Origin: Lumbricus terrestris
Lineage: Eukaryota; Annelida; Clitellata; Crassiclitellata; Lumbricidae
NCBI GenBank assembly: GCA_949752735.1
Contig: OX457043.1
Coordinates: 36,481,105-36,545,104 of the forward strand
Reading direction: 5' to 3'
DNA length: 64,000 nt
Shown piece after piece: positions 45,295 to 57,235 of the stretch. The translations under genes and the position numbers were made by a program. The notes beneath the pieces are model-generated. The model did no database searches and was not told the origin of the DNA. It saw only the letters and a list, made by a program, of their open reading frames with translations. The number at the start of each line of letters is the position of its first letter. Positions within the stretch are counted from its first letter, which is position 1.

Positions 45295-46620
45295 TAGTTT
45301 GTTTTGCAATGCAACTTCGCTGTTTAGCGAATAGTCAACCCTTAAGTTAGTGCAAATCGTCTGGTCTTGGTTTTTCGAGAGTGTTGTTCACGTCTTTGAG
45401 ATTCACGACCGTTCTGTGGCGTTTATGGGACAACTTTAAACCAGTTATAACTTCTTACCTGCAGGGTGAGAAATTGAGAATTATCAGCGAGTGGGCATTG
45501 GGACCGCTCGGTCTGGTCCCGCTGTATTCCACAGTCTGGCCCAGAGAGGGGATCTGTCCTCGGCCCTTTATTAGCATATAATTGTCTACTCAAACTCTGT
45601 AGGCCTATAGGGGCCTACCTTTCTGTATCATTTCAGCATCCAACAAAAACAGCCGCGGAGTAAAGCCTTTCCAAAACATCATCACTCTGATTTTTGCAAT
45701 CTTGAGGGATCAAAAGTACCTCCAGGGAAAATACTAATAATACAATATTTAGGCTACGTGAAGATTTAGGCATCTTGAAGTCTTTCAAATACGTTATAAC
45801 CTACACGCGTGAACCTTAAATCAGAGTTATAGTAAGTAGACCTGAGTGTGTTGCTGTGCCTGTGAATGGTCGGCCAAAGTATAAAAAACAGCCGGTTGCT
45901 CCTTTGATATAAGAGACATCGACTTATAGACCCACCCACAGACATGCAGAAGTATACGTGCAAGTGTAGGACTATACAGAGACATGCAAGATAGATGATG
46001 TGCAAGGATTTTGCATTCCTTCCATTTTTACTCGTCGTTCTGTCAATTTTATTGAAGCCCTAATTCGTTCAGACGCCGCACGGAATGAGTTTGATTAATT
46101 CTGCATTATACGGATGACAACTATTATGGTGGCTGTCAAAACTTAATCCGGTAACAGAGCTGAGAACTAATTCGTAACAAATTTCGACTGAAGTTGAGTC
46201 GTTCGAGGTCAATTGAATGACATGAGCGAATCGTGTCTGCTCAGAGCTGCTCATGATTTCTCCCTCGGAAGAATTTCTCCCAATGCAACTTTCTTTTACG
46301 CAGATGATAACTGGGCAAATCATATAGTCAGTTGCAATTCGACAGCAAAATTGCTTCAGACGTCGGTACGGATACAATTGGTCGAGACCTCTACCTATTA
46401 TGTAGGCCTAGGCTATATAGGCTACAGCCTAAATGAACCCAGCATAAATGAACCAACTTTGCATACATATAACTCGAAAAAATTTGTAATTTATTTATAT
46501 TTTATGCTTCAAATAATCAAATTAAAGATATTTCACTAAAGATTTCGTCTGAAAAAGTCAAACTGGTAGGCTACTAGTTTAGGTTTAAATGCTCGGAACA
46601 GGACTAGCATAATTATTTTG
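45295..46620. other. Intergenic, nothing recognised
   Basis: No splice-supported frame, terminal repeat or RNA gene is seen. A 108-codon plus frame at 46,213 overlaps a minus frame and has no family motif. Confidence 0.35.
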
Positions 46621-46627
46621 TTGTCAT

Positions 46628-46852
46628 TTGCGACGCAATCTGGCGCCGTTGACAGACGATGATCGCGTTTTGATCTTAATTTTACGAACTGATAAGGGAT
46701 TTAATTCGTTTGAAATGACTCTCGGGTATTCTAACAGTAACAGAGGATGGAATAAATATACTTTGAATCATCTGCTACGGAATATTGATAAAAAAATTCT
46801 GCTGGCAATTAAACCATGCATGGAAGTCGACGCACGCGCACAGCCACTATAG
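46628..46852 (+). pseudogene. Mariner-like transposase HTH fragment
   Basis: The plus frame reads LTDDDRVLILILRTDKGFNS then RGWNKYTLNHLLRNIDKK, the spacing and motif of the N-terminal helix-turn-helix of mariner/Tc1-type transposases (…KGW-…L-LL-KI…). The frame ends after about 70 codons; no DDE domain follows. Confidence 0.5.
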
Positions 46853-47037
46853 CCGTATACCCTGCTCGTGTGTCGGAGTAAATGTGCAGTCAAGACAATG
46901 ACCCCAGGTAGGCCTTACATGCAGATTTCCCCCAAAATGCAGCGCGAAGCAGGTAGTCCTAGAAGCACCGTATAAATTATTGGAAAAGATGATCTAAAGT
47001 TAACCGTCGACGTGAAGTTCAACAGCTTTCCAACTCG

Positions 47038-47089
47038 GACGCAAAGAAACGTCTGGCGTCATGCATGGTGCCAGCCGTTTCTTTGCGTC
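47038..47089. other. Strong 20-bp stem hairpin
   Basis: Left arm GACGCAAAGAAACGTCTGGC and right arm GCCAGCCGTTTCTTTGCGTC are complementary with one mismatch around a 12-nt loop. There is no U-run, so it is not a simple terminator. It may be a very short MITE, a folded small-RNA precursor or a palindromic protein site. Confidence 0.8.
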
Positions 47090-47277
47090 TGGAGCAGCAC
47101 ATGGCAGTGCACAACTGTTGATAAAATTGAAAGGACATGGTTTAACGTTGAGAAGATAACATTATTCATAGTATAGAGGCTCCAACAAACACCCAAAATG
47201 ATCGTAGTGTTAGCAAAAAACGATTTGTGAATATCCCGGGGAAACGGCGCCATATTAAGTGAGCAGCGAACACAAAA

Positions 47278-47575
47278 TAATCCATCCATCATACATCCGC
47301 TCATGCATTCATCCATCCACGCACCCATCAATTCAACCAAGCATCCCTCAGCATCTATCCATCCAGTTATTTATCCGATCCATTCATCCATCCATGCACC
47401 CACTCTACCATCCATGTATTTATCCCCCACGTGCATCTTTCCATCTCTGTATCTATCCATCCATCCAAGCATCTTCATATCCATGCAACTATCCAAATCC
47501 ATGAATGCATCCATCCGTGCATCCATCCTTCCATGTTTATAACCATATATACATGTATATCTCCTCATCCATAAA
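47278..47575. repeat. (CATC)n microsatellite, degenerate
   Basis: About 290 bp of ATCC/CATC tetranucleotides with many substitutions. Confidence 0.9.
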
Positions 47576-47691
47576 TCAATGTATACATTCCGAGCGAGTT
47601 TGAGAGTTACATGTAGTTGGAAACGTTGCTTCTGAAGAAGAGAGCTTCAATCGTGAGGAGGAGATGTGAAGCCAATTAGGACACGGACAGA

Positions 47692-47826
47692 GGTGAGTGG
47701 GGGGGGACAGAAGAGAGTGGGGGGGACAGAAGAGAGTGGGGGACAGAAGAGAGTGGGGGACAGAGGAGAATGGGGAACAGAAGAGAGTGGGGGACAGAGA
47801 AGAGTGGGGACAGAGAAGAGTGGGGG
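47692..47826. repeat. GTGGGGGACAGAAGAGA minisatellite
   Basis: Eight units of 16-19 bp varying in the number of G residues and in AGA/GGA. Confidence 0.92.
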
Positions 47827-48069
47827 GCCCTGGTGGCGAAAAATCTGACACTTTTTTTATGACGTATAGATAAATGAGGCGACGACATATGACACCGAAT
47901 GAAGAACTACAACACAACGACACATGCATAATTGCATAATGCATATGCATGTAGCAAATATGCTGCAAAGATAAACGGATGTTTAAGCAATCGTACAACT
48001 AAGGAGACATGTAGGTGATGAGCAGACATTCATGCAGAGATAGAGGCCGACACAGGCTCCATGCACAAG

Positions 48070-48465
48070 CAGAGAGAGAAAGAGACACAGACAGACAGAC
48101 AGACAGATAGAAAGAGACGGAGACAGAGACAGAAACACACAGACAGACAGAGATGGAGACAGAGATAAAGACATACAGACAGATACGGAGACAGAGACAG
48201 AGACAAAGACAGAGAGACAGACAGAGAGACAGATAGGCAAACAGACAGCCTGAGACAAAGACAGACAGATAGAGACAGAGACAAACAGACAGAGATACAG
48301 AGATAGAGACAGACAGACAGACAGAGACAGGAACAGAGACAGACAAACAGACAGAGATACAGATATAGAAAGAGACAAGCATACAGAGAGACAGAGATAG
48401 AGACAGACAGACAGACAGAGAGTGAGGGGAGAGAGTTAGAGAGAGAGAGAGACGAGTAGAGAGAG
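48070..48465. repeat. (GACA)n microsatellite
   Basis: About 395 bp of GACA/GAGACA units. Long minus frames of Ser/Leu/Cys/Val are translations of this repeat. Confidence 0.95.
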
Positions 48466-48950
48466 ACAGACACAATATATATTATGTATACCAGACTGCA
48501 GGAGAAAGTCTTCAATAATAATCATGTCACCTCTCTAGTTTATTGCGACAGTTTAAGAGCAGCAGCTGCGAACATTGGCGACCGACTCCGCCCCTTCTTC
48601 AACCCTTCGGCGCCAGACCCTCACCCCTCCCCCCCACGCCCCCTATCTATGCGCCTATCATGGTTGTATACATATGCACGACGCGTTTACTTCAGACATT
48701 TTAGTTCCCTTAACGCTTAAAACCCAAGCCTAACTCATGACTCACAAGAGAAGCCTGGAGTCTCTCTTTCTCCGCTGTCTCTGTTTGTCTGTCTCCCTCT
48801 CTCTCTTTCCTCTTCTCTCACTCTTTTTAAGGTCAATTAACGCGACCAAAGTGTGTTCACAAACCTATAATTAAGTTGGTGTTCTACAGTTTTTAGCGAA
48901 AGAGCCTCGAGTGACAACCAACGGTTTATAGCTTAATTGGATAATTAATT
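48466..48950. other. Intergenic, nothing recognised
   Basis: Includes a (CTCT)n stretch near 48,785-48,820. GACCGACTCCGCCCCTTCTTC at 48,582 includes a GC-box-like TCCGCCCCTTC also seen near 58,770, but no first exon is apparent here. Confidence 0.3.
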
Positions 48951-48957
48951 TACGGCG

Positions 48958-49125
48958 GTGAAGGAAAGGAGGAGGAGAAGGAGGAGGAGAAAGAGTAGGA
49001 GGAGAAGAAGGAGAAGGAAGAAAAGGAGGAGGAGGAGGAGGTGGAGGAGAAGGAGGAGGAGGAGGATGAGGAGAAAGAGGATAGTGATGGTGATGATGAG
49101 GAGGAAGAGGATAGAAACTAGAAAC
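48958..49125. repeat. (GGA)n purine tract
   Basis: About 165 bp of GGA/GAA units ending in GATGATGAGGA. Confidence 0.92.
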
Positions 49126-49137
49126 CCGACGGGAATA

Positions 49138-49931
49138 CACAGGGTGGGCCATAAAAAACTAATCCTCTACGAATTTTTGTCAATATCTTGGCCAAAAAGA
49201 AGAAATTTTCAAATAAAGTTTGACGTGTTTAAAGGTAATTCCTATTGTATTGTATTGCATTGTATTTTATCTATAAATTTATATAGTGCCTCTCACAGTG
49301 CACACCAATCAGAGGCGCTCCCAGTGCGTTAGACCAAGAGAGAAAAAGTGGTCTTGAGACAATGAAAAGAGGCATTTGGCCCACCAGTTAATATGGAGGA
49401 ACGCGTTAAAGGAGGAAGCTGGCTCCACAATGCAGGGCCAATGAGAGCAAAGGCACGCATTTTAGCCATGGTAGTCCTAGCTCGTGGGACAATAGCCAAA
49501 TTTCATCAAAATATGCGAAGCAGATCAGACGTTATATCAGTTTTGGCCCACCCATCTTGCCAAATGATGTCACTGTGACGTGCAGCTACGCTGGTACATG
49601 TTTCTCTTCTCAAATTAATGATGATTATCTGGCAACATCAAATGTTTGATCAATGATCAAATCATTTGATAACAATTATTTTAGATGCGACTTAATAAAA
49701 TCGTTTTTTGTTACTTTTTGTTGCGTTACGTTTTTTCGATAGTCAAAAAACAGTGGGTGGGCTCACTAGAAGTGATATAACTTTTGTTCTTTTTCGAATA
49801 TTTCGATGAAATTTGGCTATTGATGTAGATATGAATTGCGTTTAAGCACGTAAAACTTGACTTGAATTTTTTTGGGTCAAGATATTTGCAAAAAAAACCT
49901 AGGGTCTTCCATTTTTGTGACCCACCCTGTA
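49138..49931. mobile_element. Mariner-like MITE with long terminal inverted repeats
   Basis: The outer ends are ACAGGGTGGGCCA and the complement of TGACCCACCCTGT, a mariner/Tc1-type terminus next to TA. Similarity continues inward for about 95 bp on both sides (TATCTTGGCC versus TATCTTGACC; GACGTGTTTAAA versus TACGTGCTTAAA). A LINE/SINE hairpin tail lies inside (49,235-49,330). No transposase remains. Confidence 0.7.
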
Positions 49932-49939
49932 TATGGAGA

Positions 49940-50115
49940 GACTAGAGAGAATGAGAAAGGAAAAGTCGTAAACGATAATTAGTTAGGAAGTCGATATGAA
50001 TGAAGTGACGCAAAGGGAGGCGAAAGAGGAGGGGAAGAAAGAGAGGAGGAAGAAACGGGAGGGGAGAAAGAGGAGAAGAGAAGAGAAGAGAAGAGAAGGG
50101 AGAGAAAGCGGAAGA
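49940..50115. repeat. Purine-rich GAGA/GGAG tract
   Basis: Interrupted AGAGG, GGAAG and (AGAAG)n units over about 170 bp on the plus strand. Confidence 0.8.
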
Positions 50116-50239
50116 AAATAATGGCAGCAAACTGGAAGTGTAAATATTTAAATTGAAAGTGGCATAAGACTACAAACAAGAGAAGAGGAGGGCCGACAGA
50201 GACAAGAGATACATGCATACACAATAATAATTAATTATA

Positions 50240-50401
50240 CATGTATGTACATGTATGTATGTATGTATGTATGTATGTATGTATGTATGTATGTATGTAT
50301 GTATGTATGTATGTATGTATGTATGTATGTATGTATGTATGTATGTATGTATGTATGTATGTATGTATGTATGTATGTATGTATGTATGTATGTATGTAT
50401 G
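50240..50401. repeat. (TATG)n microsatellite
   Basis: About 40 perfect TATG/GTAT units. The Met-Tyr-Val-Cys and Ile-His-Thr-Tyr frames are artefacts. Confidence 0.98.
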
Positions 50402-50611
50402 GGAGGCGGACGAGTAGAAAGAGACGAAGAAGGAAAGGAATGAAAGGCAATCATCAGTATTAATTATCACGATGGTTAATGGGTGACAACACTACACTTA
50501 CACACGATGTCTTTGGCGGCCACAATACAGCACGCAGTCTTCAACCAGTTCTCGTCACACTGGCATCGTCTTGATTTCTCTGAAGACAGACACTATATGC
50601 CTATACATAAT

Positions 50612-50640
50612 ATTCACACACACATACACACACACACACA

Positions 50641-50672
<32 letters not shown>
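50612..50672. repeat. (CA)n(TA)n microsatellite
   Basis: CA repeats followed by about 14 TA units. Confidence 0.95.
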
Positions 50673-50892
50673 CTAGGCTAGAAACTCCGCCACAACACTT
50701 CTCGTACTCTGACAATGCCAGCACCAACAACTTAAGCCTGAATAAAGGAAGAGGGCGATACTAATCATCTTTGATATTACAGTGTCGTTAAACAGCAACA
50801 GGCAAATGCTTGGCCTTTGATGTTATTATACTGTATATGTATATACAATTTATATATAGTATATTACATCGGTTTTTCTGCACTGTTTCTGT

Positions 50893-51200
50893 AGCCTCTG
50901 GACAGGAAAAAATGGAGTTTACCATCAGAAAGAGGCGACTGAAGTGGATGGGGCATGTATCAAGAATGGGGCAAAAAAGGAGAGCAAAACAAGCAACAAT
51001 TTGGACTCCGGAGGGCAAACGTGGTAGAGGGAGGCCAAGGAAGAACTGGATGGAGACCATTCGAGAGGATTTGCGGGGTCTGGAGATGACGTGGAACAAT
51101 GCTGTGGAAGTGGCGAGGAACCGAGTGGAATGGAGAAACTGCATTGCCCGATGTGCAGAGCTGCACGGGAAGGACTAAGGTCTAAGGTAAGGTATATTAC
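50893..51200 (+). pseudogene. Non-LTR retroelement ORF2 C-terminus
   Basis: The plus frame reads KRRLKWMGHVSRMGQKRR, then TWTP-type IWTPEGKRGRGRPRKNW, METIREDLRGL and ARNRVEWRNCIARC before the stop at 51,178. This RRL-W-GHV...GRPR..W..R...R.W pattern is the common C-terminus of RTE-like and related ORF2 proteins. It is followed by a GGTCTAAGGTAAGGTA tail and is strongly 5'-truncated. Confidence 0.78.
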
Positions 51201-51763
51201 ATATATTATATGTTATTATATATATATAGCGCCAGTTTTTAAAACGCGATAAATGAGCCTGATATCCATAGTGGTATGGTTACTGCATGAAGTCCCACCT
51301 GCAGGCCATGCAGTCTGTTGAGTATAGGAGGACGGAGCCTCAAGTTATAGAATGCACAAATTGAAAGAGATTTATTGTTTGCCCCAGGATCTGAATGATG
51401 TCAAAGACTATGAATAACAAATTGAAGGCGAAGGAAACTTAGACGAACGGCTGCGAAAGGGAGAGAAAGAGGGCGTGCCTGGGAAGGGAGAGAGGGAGAG
51501 AGGGAGGGATGGAGGGATGGAGGGAGGGCGTGCCTTCCAAGAAAACAAGAGAGCTGCAGCAGCTCCGGGCGATTGAACTCTGACTCATCATTTGCATATA
51601 TTATTTCAATATGGCGCTATATATATATACTGTAAATGCTGTTGCAGTGCAAACAATAATAAAATAATAATATATCAGATTACGATGGAAATTAGTTTTT
51701 CATTGCAATCTTATCGGATTAAATGTCTTCGCAATGAAGATCAACAAATTGGAACAAGTGCTA

Positions 51764-51888
51764 CGTCGTTGTCGTCGTCGTCGTCATCGTCGTCGTCGTC
51801 GTCATCGTCGTCGTCGTTGTCGTCGTTGCCGTCGTTGTCCTCGTTATCGCCGTTGTCGTTGTCGTTGTCGTCGTCGTCATACTCGAGA
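51764..51888. repeat. (TCG)n microsatellite
   Basis: TCG units with TTG, TCA and TCC substitutions over about 125 bp. Confidence 0.95.
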
Positions 51889-51903
51889 GTTAGGCTCAGC
51901 TAC

Positions 51904-52941
51904 TCTGCCACCATGGGCGCCCGCAGAAACCTTTGCAGGGGGTGAGGCAAACTTTTACGATAGGCCCTATAGTCACGCTAAATTTTTTAGTAGCAAGAAC
52001 TTGAAAAATGCAAAGCTGGAAATTAAGAATACGGGTAGGTTTCTTATGCACATTTCTCTGTTTCATTTTGTGTATAATTTTTAATACGAATAGTTTTCTT
52101 AGAAATTTGTTAAAAATCAAAAGGGGCAAGTGCTCCTCTAGCTGATTCAGGACACCAGCTTTTTCACATGTGCTGCATCGAGTCAGAACTTCAGAAGCCT
52201 ATTCCAAAGAGTAGTCAAAAGAGGTCCGAGTTTGGTAGCCAAAGGGCCAGAGTAGCTGTTAATGCGGGTGTCGTTTAGGCAGATGGAGGATCCGAGGATC
52301 AGATAAGTATGGGTATTAATTCTTTTGAACATATCTCTTTGTCAGTTTTGGGTGTAAATCCCGAGGCACGATAACCAGAGCTCCTTATCTAAGTTTATCT
52401 ACAGTGTTTGACCTACCTGGATTCTGTACTGGCAGCCTGCAAAATGGACAAAATGGAGCCTGGCTTATAGCAGACTGTGTATATATTATAATTACAATGC
52501 TGGCGAATAAGCAGATTTCCCTGATGTAGTTTCAGTGTACTTTGAGAAATTTTCAAATTTTTGCATTAGTATTAAATTTTATGTTTTTGCAGTTGTGATT
52601 ATTTGCACTACAGCTAGATTCCACTCAAGTAGTCCATAATCGATAGGCCTGTTGTTTGCATGGGCGCCCGCAGGAGGGTTGAAAGCCAATGGTCATTGTT
52701 AGCCTACAGTTTTTTAGAAAGAGCTTGTCCAAGGCAGAAAGTTATCAGAGCATGTTTATTTCTATAGAGATCTCTAAACGTAGATTTCGAACTTTCACTG
52801 TCTGTATCATTCGTATCATTGGTGAATTAATGCAAGGAAATTTGTTAAAAACTCAAAAGTAGCAGTTAAAAACATATTTGTCAATTTTCCAGGGGGCAAG
52901 TGTCCCCCTTGCCCCTATGTGCGGGCGCCCATGTCTGCCAC
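51904..52941. mobile_element. hAT-like element with 8-bp target duplication
   Basis: The element at 51912-52933 (1,022 bp) has inverted ends CATGGGCGCCCGCA and TGCGGGCGCCCATG and is flanked by TCTGCCAC on both sides. No transposase motif is visible. A third copy of the left end, CATGGGCGCCCGCA, starts at 52,659 inside the element. GGGGCAAGTG-type motifs occur near 52,120 and 52,895. Confidence 0.9.
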
Positions 52942-53010
52942 CACTGATTCTTTGGAAATTGGACTACGACCTCCTTCGGACTTTTGGACAACCCTTCTGA
53001 CTAGCTAGAC

Positions 53011-53110
53011 ACAGCGCTCGTGAATATGTTGGTGCCCTTCGCTTGGCTTTCGAGTGGCGCTCAAGAAATTTGGAGATTACGATTAAGATTATGAGGCTAC
53101 TGGTTGCAGC
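53011..53110. repeat. Dispersed repeat, copy 2
   Basis: Homologous to 39,866-39,965 over about 100 bp with some substitutions. Confidence 0.65.
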
Positions 53111-53187
53111 ATAATAAGCTCTATAATTATTAGCAATACGAATGAACAATGTTAAATCCGTTGCGCTGGTACATATAGCTGCATGCA

Positions 53188-54530
53188 CGTGGTGACCCGT
53201 CAAAATAGCCCCGTCAAAACAGCATGGGCGTAACTTTCCACGGAAAAGTGGTGGTGACTATTCCTCTGCTCACAACTTCTCCCTTCCCTTCTTGCCCTCA
53301 GCTTTCTGTAACCCTTCCCCATATACGAATTTAGAATAAAATTTGGTGACAACTCTCCCTTCTTCCTTCTCAATTCTCACTCTTTTTTCCCCTTTCGTCT
53401 CTCACGCTGATGCGCTCCACGATCTTTCAGTGCATTCACGGATCACAAAATTAACGCTTAGAGCACAACTCATTCACAAATTTTGTCCATATTCCTCCTA
53501 TTCTGTTCGTTTGTCTCGATCGCCACTCCAATTCTATCTCAAAGTAGTGTGCAGTTGCACTGTTTGCTTAGTTGTAGCCTACTTTACAAGTTTCCATCAC
53601 GCCAATCCTGCTGGTAACTTGGGAAACGACGGATAAGGTTGTTGAAATAATTTCGCGGCACTCCTCTACACTCAGCACTTTATTTATAATTTTATTTATT
53701 TAAAATTATTATGTCCCCTGTAAAATCGGATGCAGTATCGAGTTCTAAGTTGAACTGATTCGGACCTCTTTGTCTTCTCCTTCTCTAAAAGCGTTCTTTT
53801 CCCATCTATGTAATAGCCTATGTATGTAGTAGGCTATGTAGTCCGATGAATATATTTTATATTTCACATCTTACCAAAAGTGCAGTCTCATTAGGATGAT
53901 ATAATATTATTAGTGTACGTCGCATTCCTCCTAAAACTGTCCATGCTCCGACTGAGCAGAAAAGTTTGCTGTCAGCGACCGACTTTAAGTTTGAGTCAAC
54001 TTTTGCCGGTTTAAGGTTCGGAGGTTCCACCAATGCTATTGTGATTGTAATAATGATTCCGAATGGTTTTGTGAACCACTGCCTCGAAGCCATAACGATT
54101 TTTGGGAGGGAATTGCTTCACGCTCCATCCCCAGTTTCAAGTGGAAAGGGATTCGAATTCCTTCCCTTTCCTCCTTAGGAATTACGGACACGACTGTGAA
54201 CAGCGAACACACTACTAAGCATTGGCGCCATTAGTTGGATGCTAATTATGAATAGCCTATATATATGTTAGACAGTCAAATGCTTTCATATAAAAAAAAT
54301 TATTTGCCGCACCAAAAAGTGGTGGTGACTGTCACCACCACTTTTAAAAGTGGTGGTGACTGGACACCACCGTCACAATAGAAAGTTACGCCTATATGCA
54401 AAACAGCCCCGTCATAATCGCCCACCGACCAAACAGTCCCGAAAAATCAGTTCCCGACAAAATAGCCCCGTCGAAATGGCTCCGTCAAAACAGCCCGTGA
54501 AAACAGTTCCGTGAAAATAATCCGGTCACA
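53188..54530. repeat. 14-bp degenerate minisatellite, split by a hAT element
   Basis: Units of about 14 bp around CCCCGTCAAAACAG occur before 53,222 and again from 54,399 to about 54,530, where roughly nine diverged units are seen. The 1.2 kb between is the hAT insertion. Confidence 0.8.
53223..54398. mobile_element. hAT-like element in the 14-bp array
   Basis: Left end CATGGGCGTAACTTTC, right end GAAAGTTACGCCTATATG, flanked by CAAAACAG on both sides. The subterminal motif AAGTGGTGGTGAC occurs at both ends and in inverted pairs near 54,320-54,360. The flank is itself repetitive, so the duplication is less certain than for other copies. No transposase frame is seen. Confidence 0.72.
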
Positions 54531-54733
54531 GACGCCACCGACAACTCAGTTTCAGAATGACTCAAATGTGAAATGTTAAAAGTAACGCAATGAACATGTT
54601 CCTCAGCTTTCAGTTGGCTCCATGCAGCCTGTGGCACATTGCATGGTGGATCTATATATATATCCTGCAGTATAACAATTTTCCGCAGATAATCGTCTCG
54701 CATCTAAAGGCCTATGTCTTGCATTGGAATTGG

Positions 54734-54748
54734 GGAGAGAGAGAGAGG

Positions 54749-54780
<32 letters not shown>

Positions 54781-54790
54781 GAGAGAGAGA
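54734..54790. repeat. (GA)n/(GACA)n microsatellite
   Basis: About 57 bp of GAGA and GACA units. Confidence 0.92.
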
Positions 54791-55265
54791 CATGCATCCA
54801 TGCAGTTGGTGCCATGGCATATACGGCACGGAAACACTATAGTATATACCATACCGGTATATGGCAAACATTCAATGCGTTTCTAAATTGCAGTATAGGC
54901 CTATAATGCATGCGTGTATTATTTGATCTCAATGTATGTGCTGCGACCTGACCTACATTCATTCATTCATACATGTACGTAAACTATGCTCAGATTTCCG
55001 TCAGGTGGCTGATTGCGATAACGCGTCGACCTTTAACATCAAGGCCTCCAGGCGAAATGGGCAGCTCAAATAAAATATATATATATATATATTATACATA
55101 TTATACATATTATATATATTATATATGGATTTATCATTTAGGGACACACTATGGAGCCTGGAGATATATAGTTCAGTGTGGATGGACTGTCGTCAAAATT
55201 TATTTGGTCGTCATCCGAAAGAAGTTCCTTTTTCCGACCTGCAGCTATACGACGATCCTATAGAT

Positions 55266-55748
<483 letters not shown>

Positions 55749-55831
55749 TTTTCACAAAATAATTGTGAAGGCTAGCGCAATTTACATAGCTTGTAATTCC
55801 ATGCCATCTATCAGCTGTTGATGAAATCTGT

Positions 55832-55870
55832 TGTGTGTGTGTGTGTGTGTGTGTGTGTGTCTGTGTGTGT
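55832..55870. repeat. (GT)n microsatellite
   Basis: About 39 bp of GT with one CTG interruption. Confidence 0.95.
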
Positions 55871-55961
55871 TGCCAACGGTGACTCTTCCAGCTTACTGTG
55901 CATTGTTAACTAACTGACGTAAAATATTTGTTCTTTTAAAGACACTTAACAACAAGATGGC

Positions 55962-56028
55962 AAGCGCAGAGAGCGCCTCTGAGTAGGTTTCTTGAAGAAG
56001 CGATATATGAATTTTCGGAATCAATTTG
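55962..56028 (+). mobile_element. LINE/SINE 3' hairpin tail
   Basis: Reads GAGCGCCTCTGAGTAGG, then TTCTTGAAGAAGCGATATATG, closely matching the L2-like LINE end at 6,430-6,480. The body upstream is missing or unrecognised. Confidence 0.65.
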
Positions 56029-56322
56029 ACTTGTGGTTTTTAATCAGATTAAACTGCATGTGTGACAGGACTGTAAAAATCAACCAATAACGGATACAAT
56101 GTGATCCAATGACCTGTGTGACCCAACATTTGTGAACTCAGCTACAAAACGTTTATGAAATTACATTTCTTCAGTCGGTATACATAATAATATTATAGTT
56201 CTGATCCGCGTGAGATCTCGACATAATTTATACAGATGATCATAAACTGAAAGGAATCTGATCAGTATAATACATCTTAACCAACTGCAGGTCATCTGAA
56301 CCGGTGAACCCTTCTCTCCCCA

Positions 56323-56324
<2 letters not shown>

Positions 56325-56385
<61 letters not shown>

Positions 56386-56436
56386 AAAACACACATACAC
56401 AAACGCACACGCACACACACACGCACACACACACTG
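56325..56436. repeat. (CA)n microsatellite
   Basis: About 110 bp of CA with CG-containing interruptions toward the right. Confidence 0.97.
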
Positions 56437-56579
56437 TCGGTGACTTATCTGCAGCTGCAAGGAACCTCAATTCGTCGTTAATCCAATTGCATAACAACAT
56501 CAACTTTTTCTTATCTTATCTTGGATCTGCTGAAACTGTTCCGCTGAGATCATCGATAGCAGTATCATCTGTACAGGAG

Positions 56580-56642
56580 AGGAGAGACAGACAGCCAGGC
56601 AGACAGACAGACAGACAGACAGACAGGCAGACAGACAGAGTG
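56580..56642. repeat. (GACA)n microsatellite
   Basis: About 60 bp of GACA with CCAGGCA variants. Confidence 0.93.
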
Positions 56643-56915
56643 CTGTGTCGGTGGCATTGCGGACAATGAAAGTCATTGAATGGCGTCAAGTGACTGTAAA
56701 CAAATCACATCGAATCAGGGTCAGTTAGTTAGTTAGTTAGTTAGTCCATAGACTTCTAGATTACTTTGCAATGTATCTCTACATGTCTATGGTTAGTCTG
56801 AGCAAAAAATAATGAGGGAAATGTCTGCAGGTGAAACCAAAACCATCTCTCTCTCCCAGGCCGAAAAGTAATTGGAGACGAGTATAATCATTTGTAAACA
56901 CATACAGACATACAC

Positions 56916-56917
<2 letters not shown>

Positions 56918-56962
<45 letters not shown>

Positions 56963-57012
56963 CACACACACACACACCTACACACACACCTACACACAAA
57001 CACACACACACC
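56918..57012. repeat. (CA)n microsatellite with CCTA punctuation
   Basis: CA repeats interrupted by CCTACACA at intervals of about 16-20 bp. Confidence 0.95.
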
Positions 57013-57235
57013 CATACCCATACATGCTCTATGCAGGCAGAATGTAGCCTAGGCACTCTAAATATAAATTAGTGCATCCAAGTATAATATGAGTGTATCC
57101 ATGTATAATTGTATATGCATATTATGCAAGTGTGTATGAGTGTTGCAACATGTTATATGTGTATGTATGAACGTACCCATATGCACGTACGCACGTATGC
57201 ATATACGTATGTATGTATGCATGTTAGACATTAGA

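Noticed and set aside
45381..46539. Host exons among 66-108-codon frames
   Set aside because: No recognisable domain, competing frames on the opposite strand and no paired splice sites.
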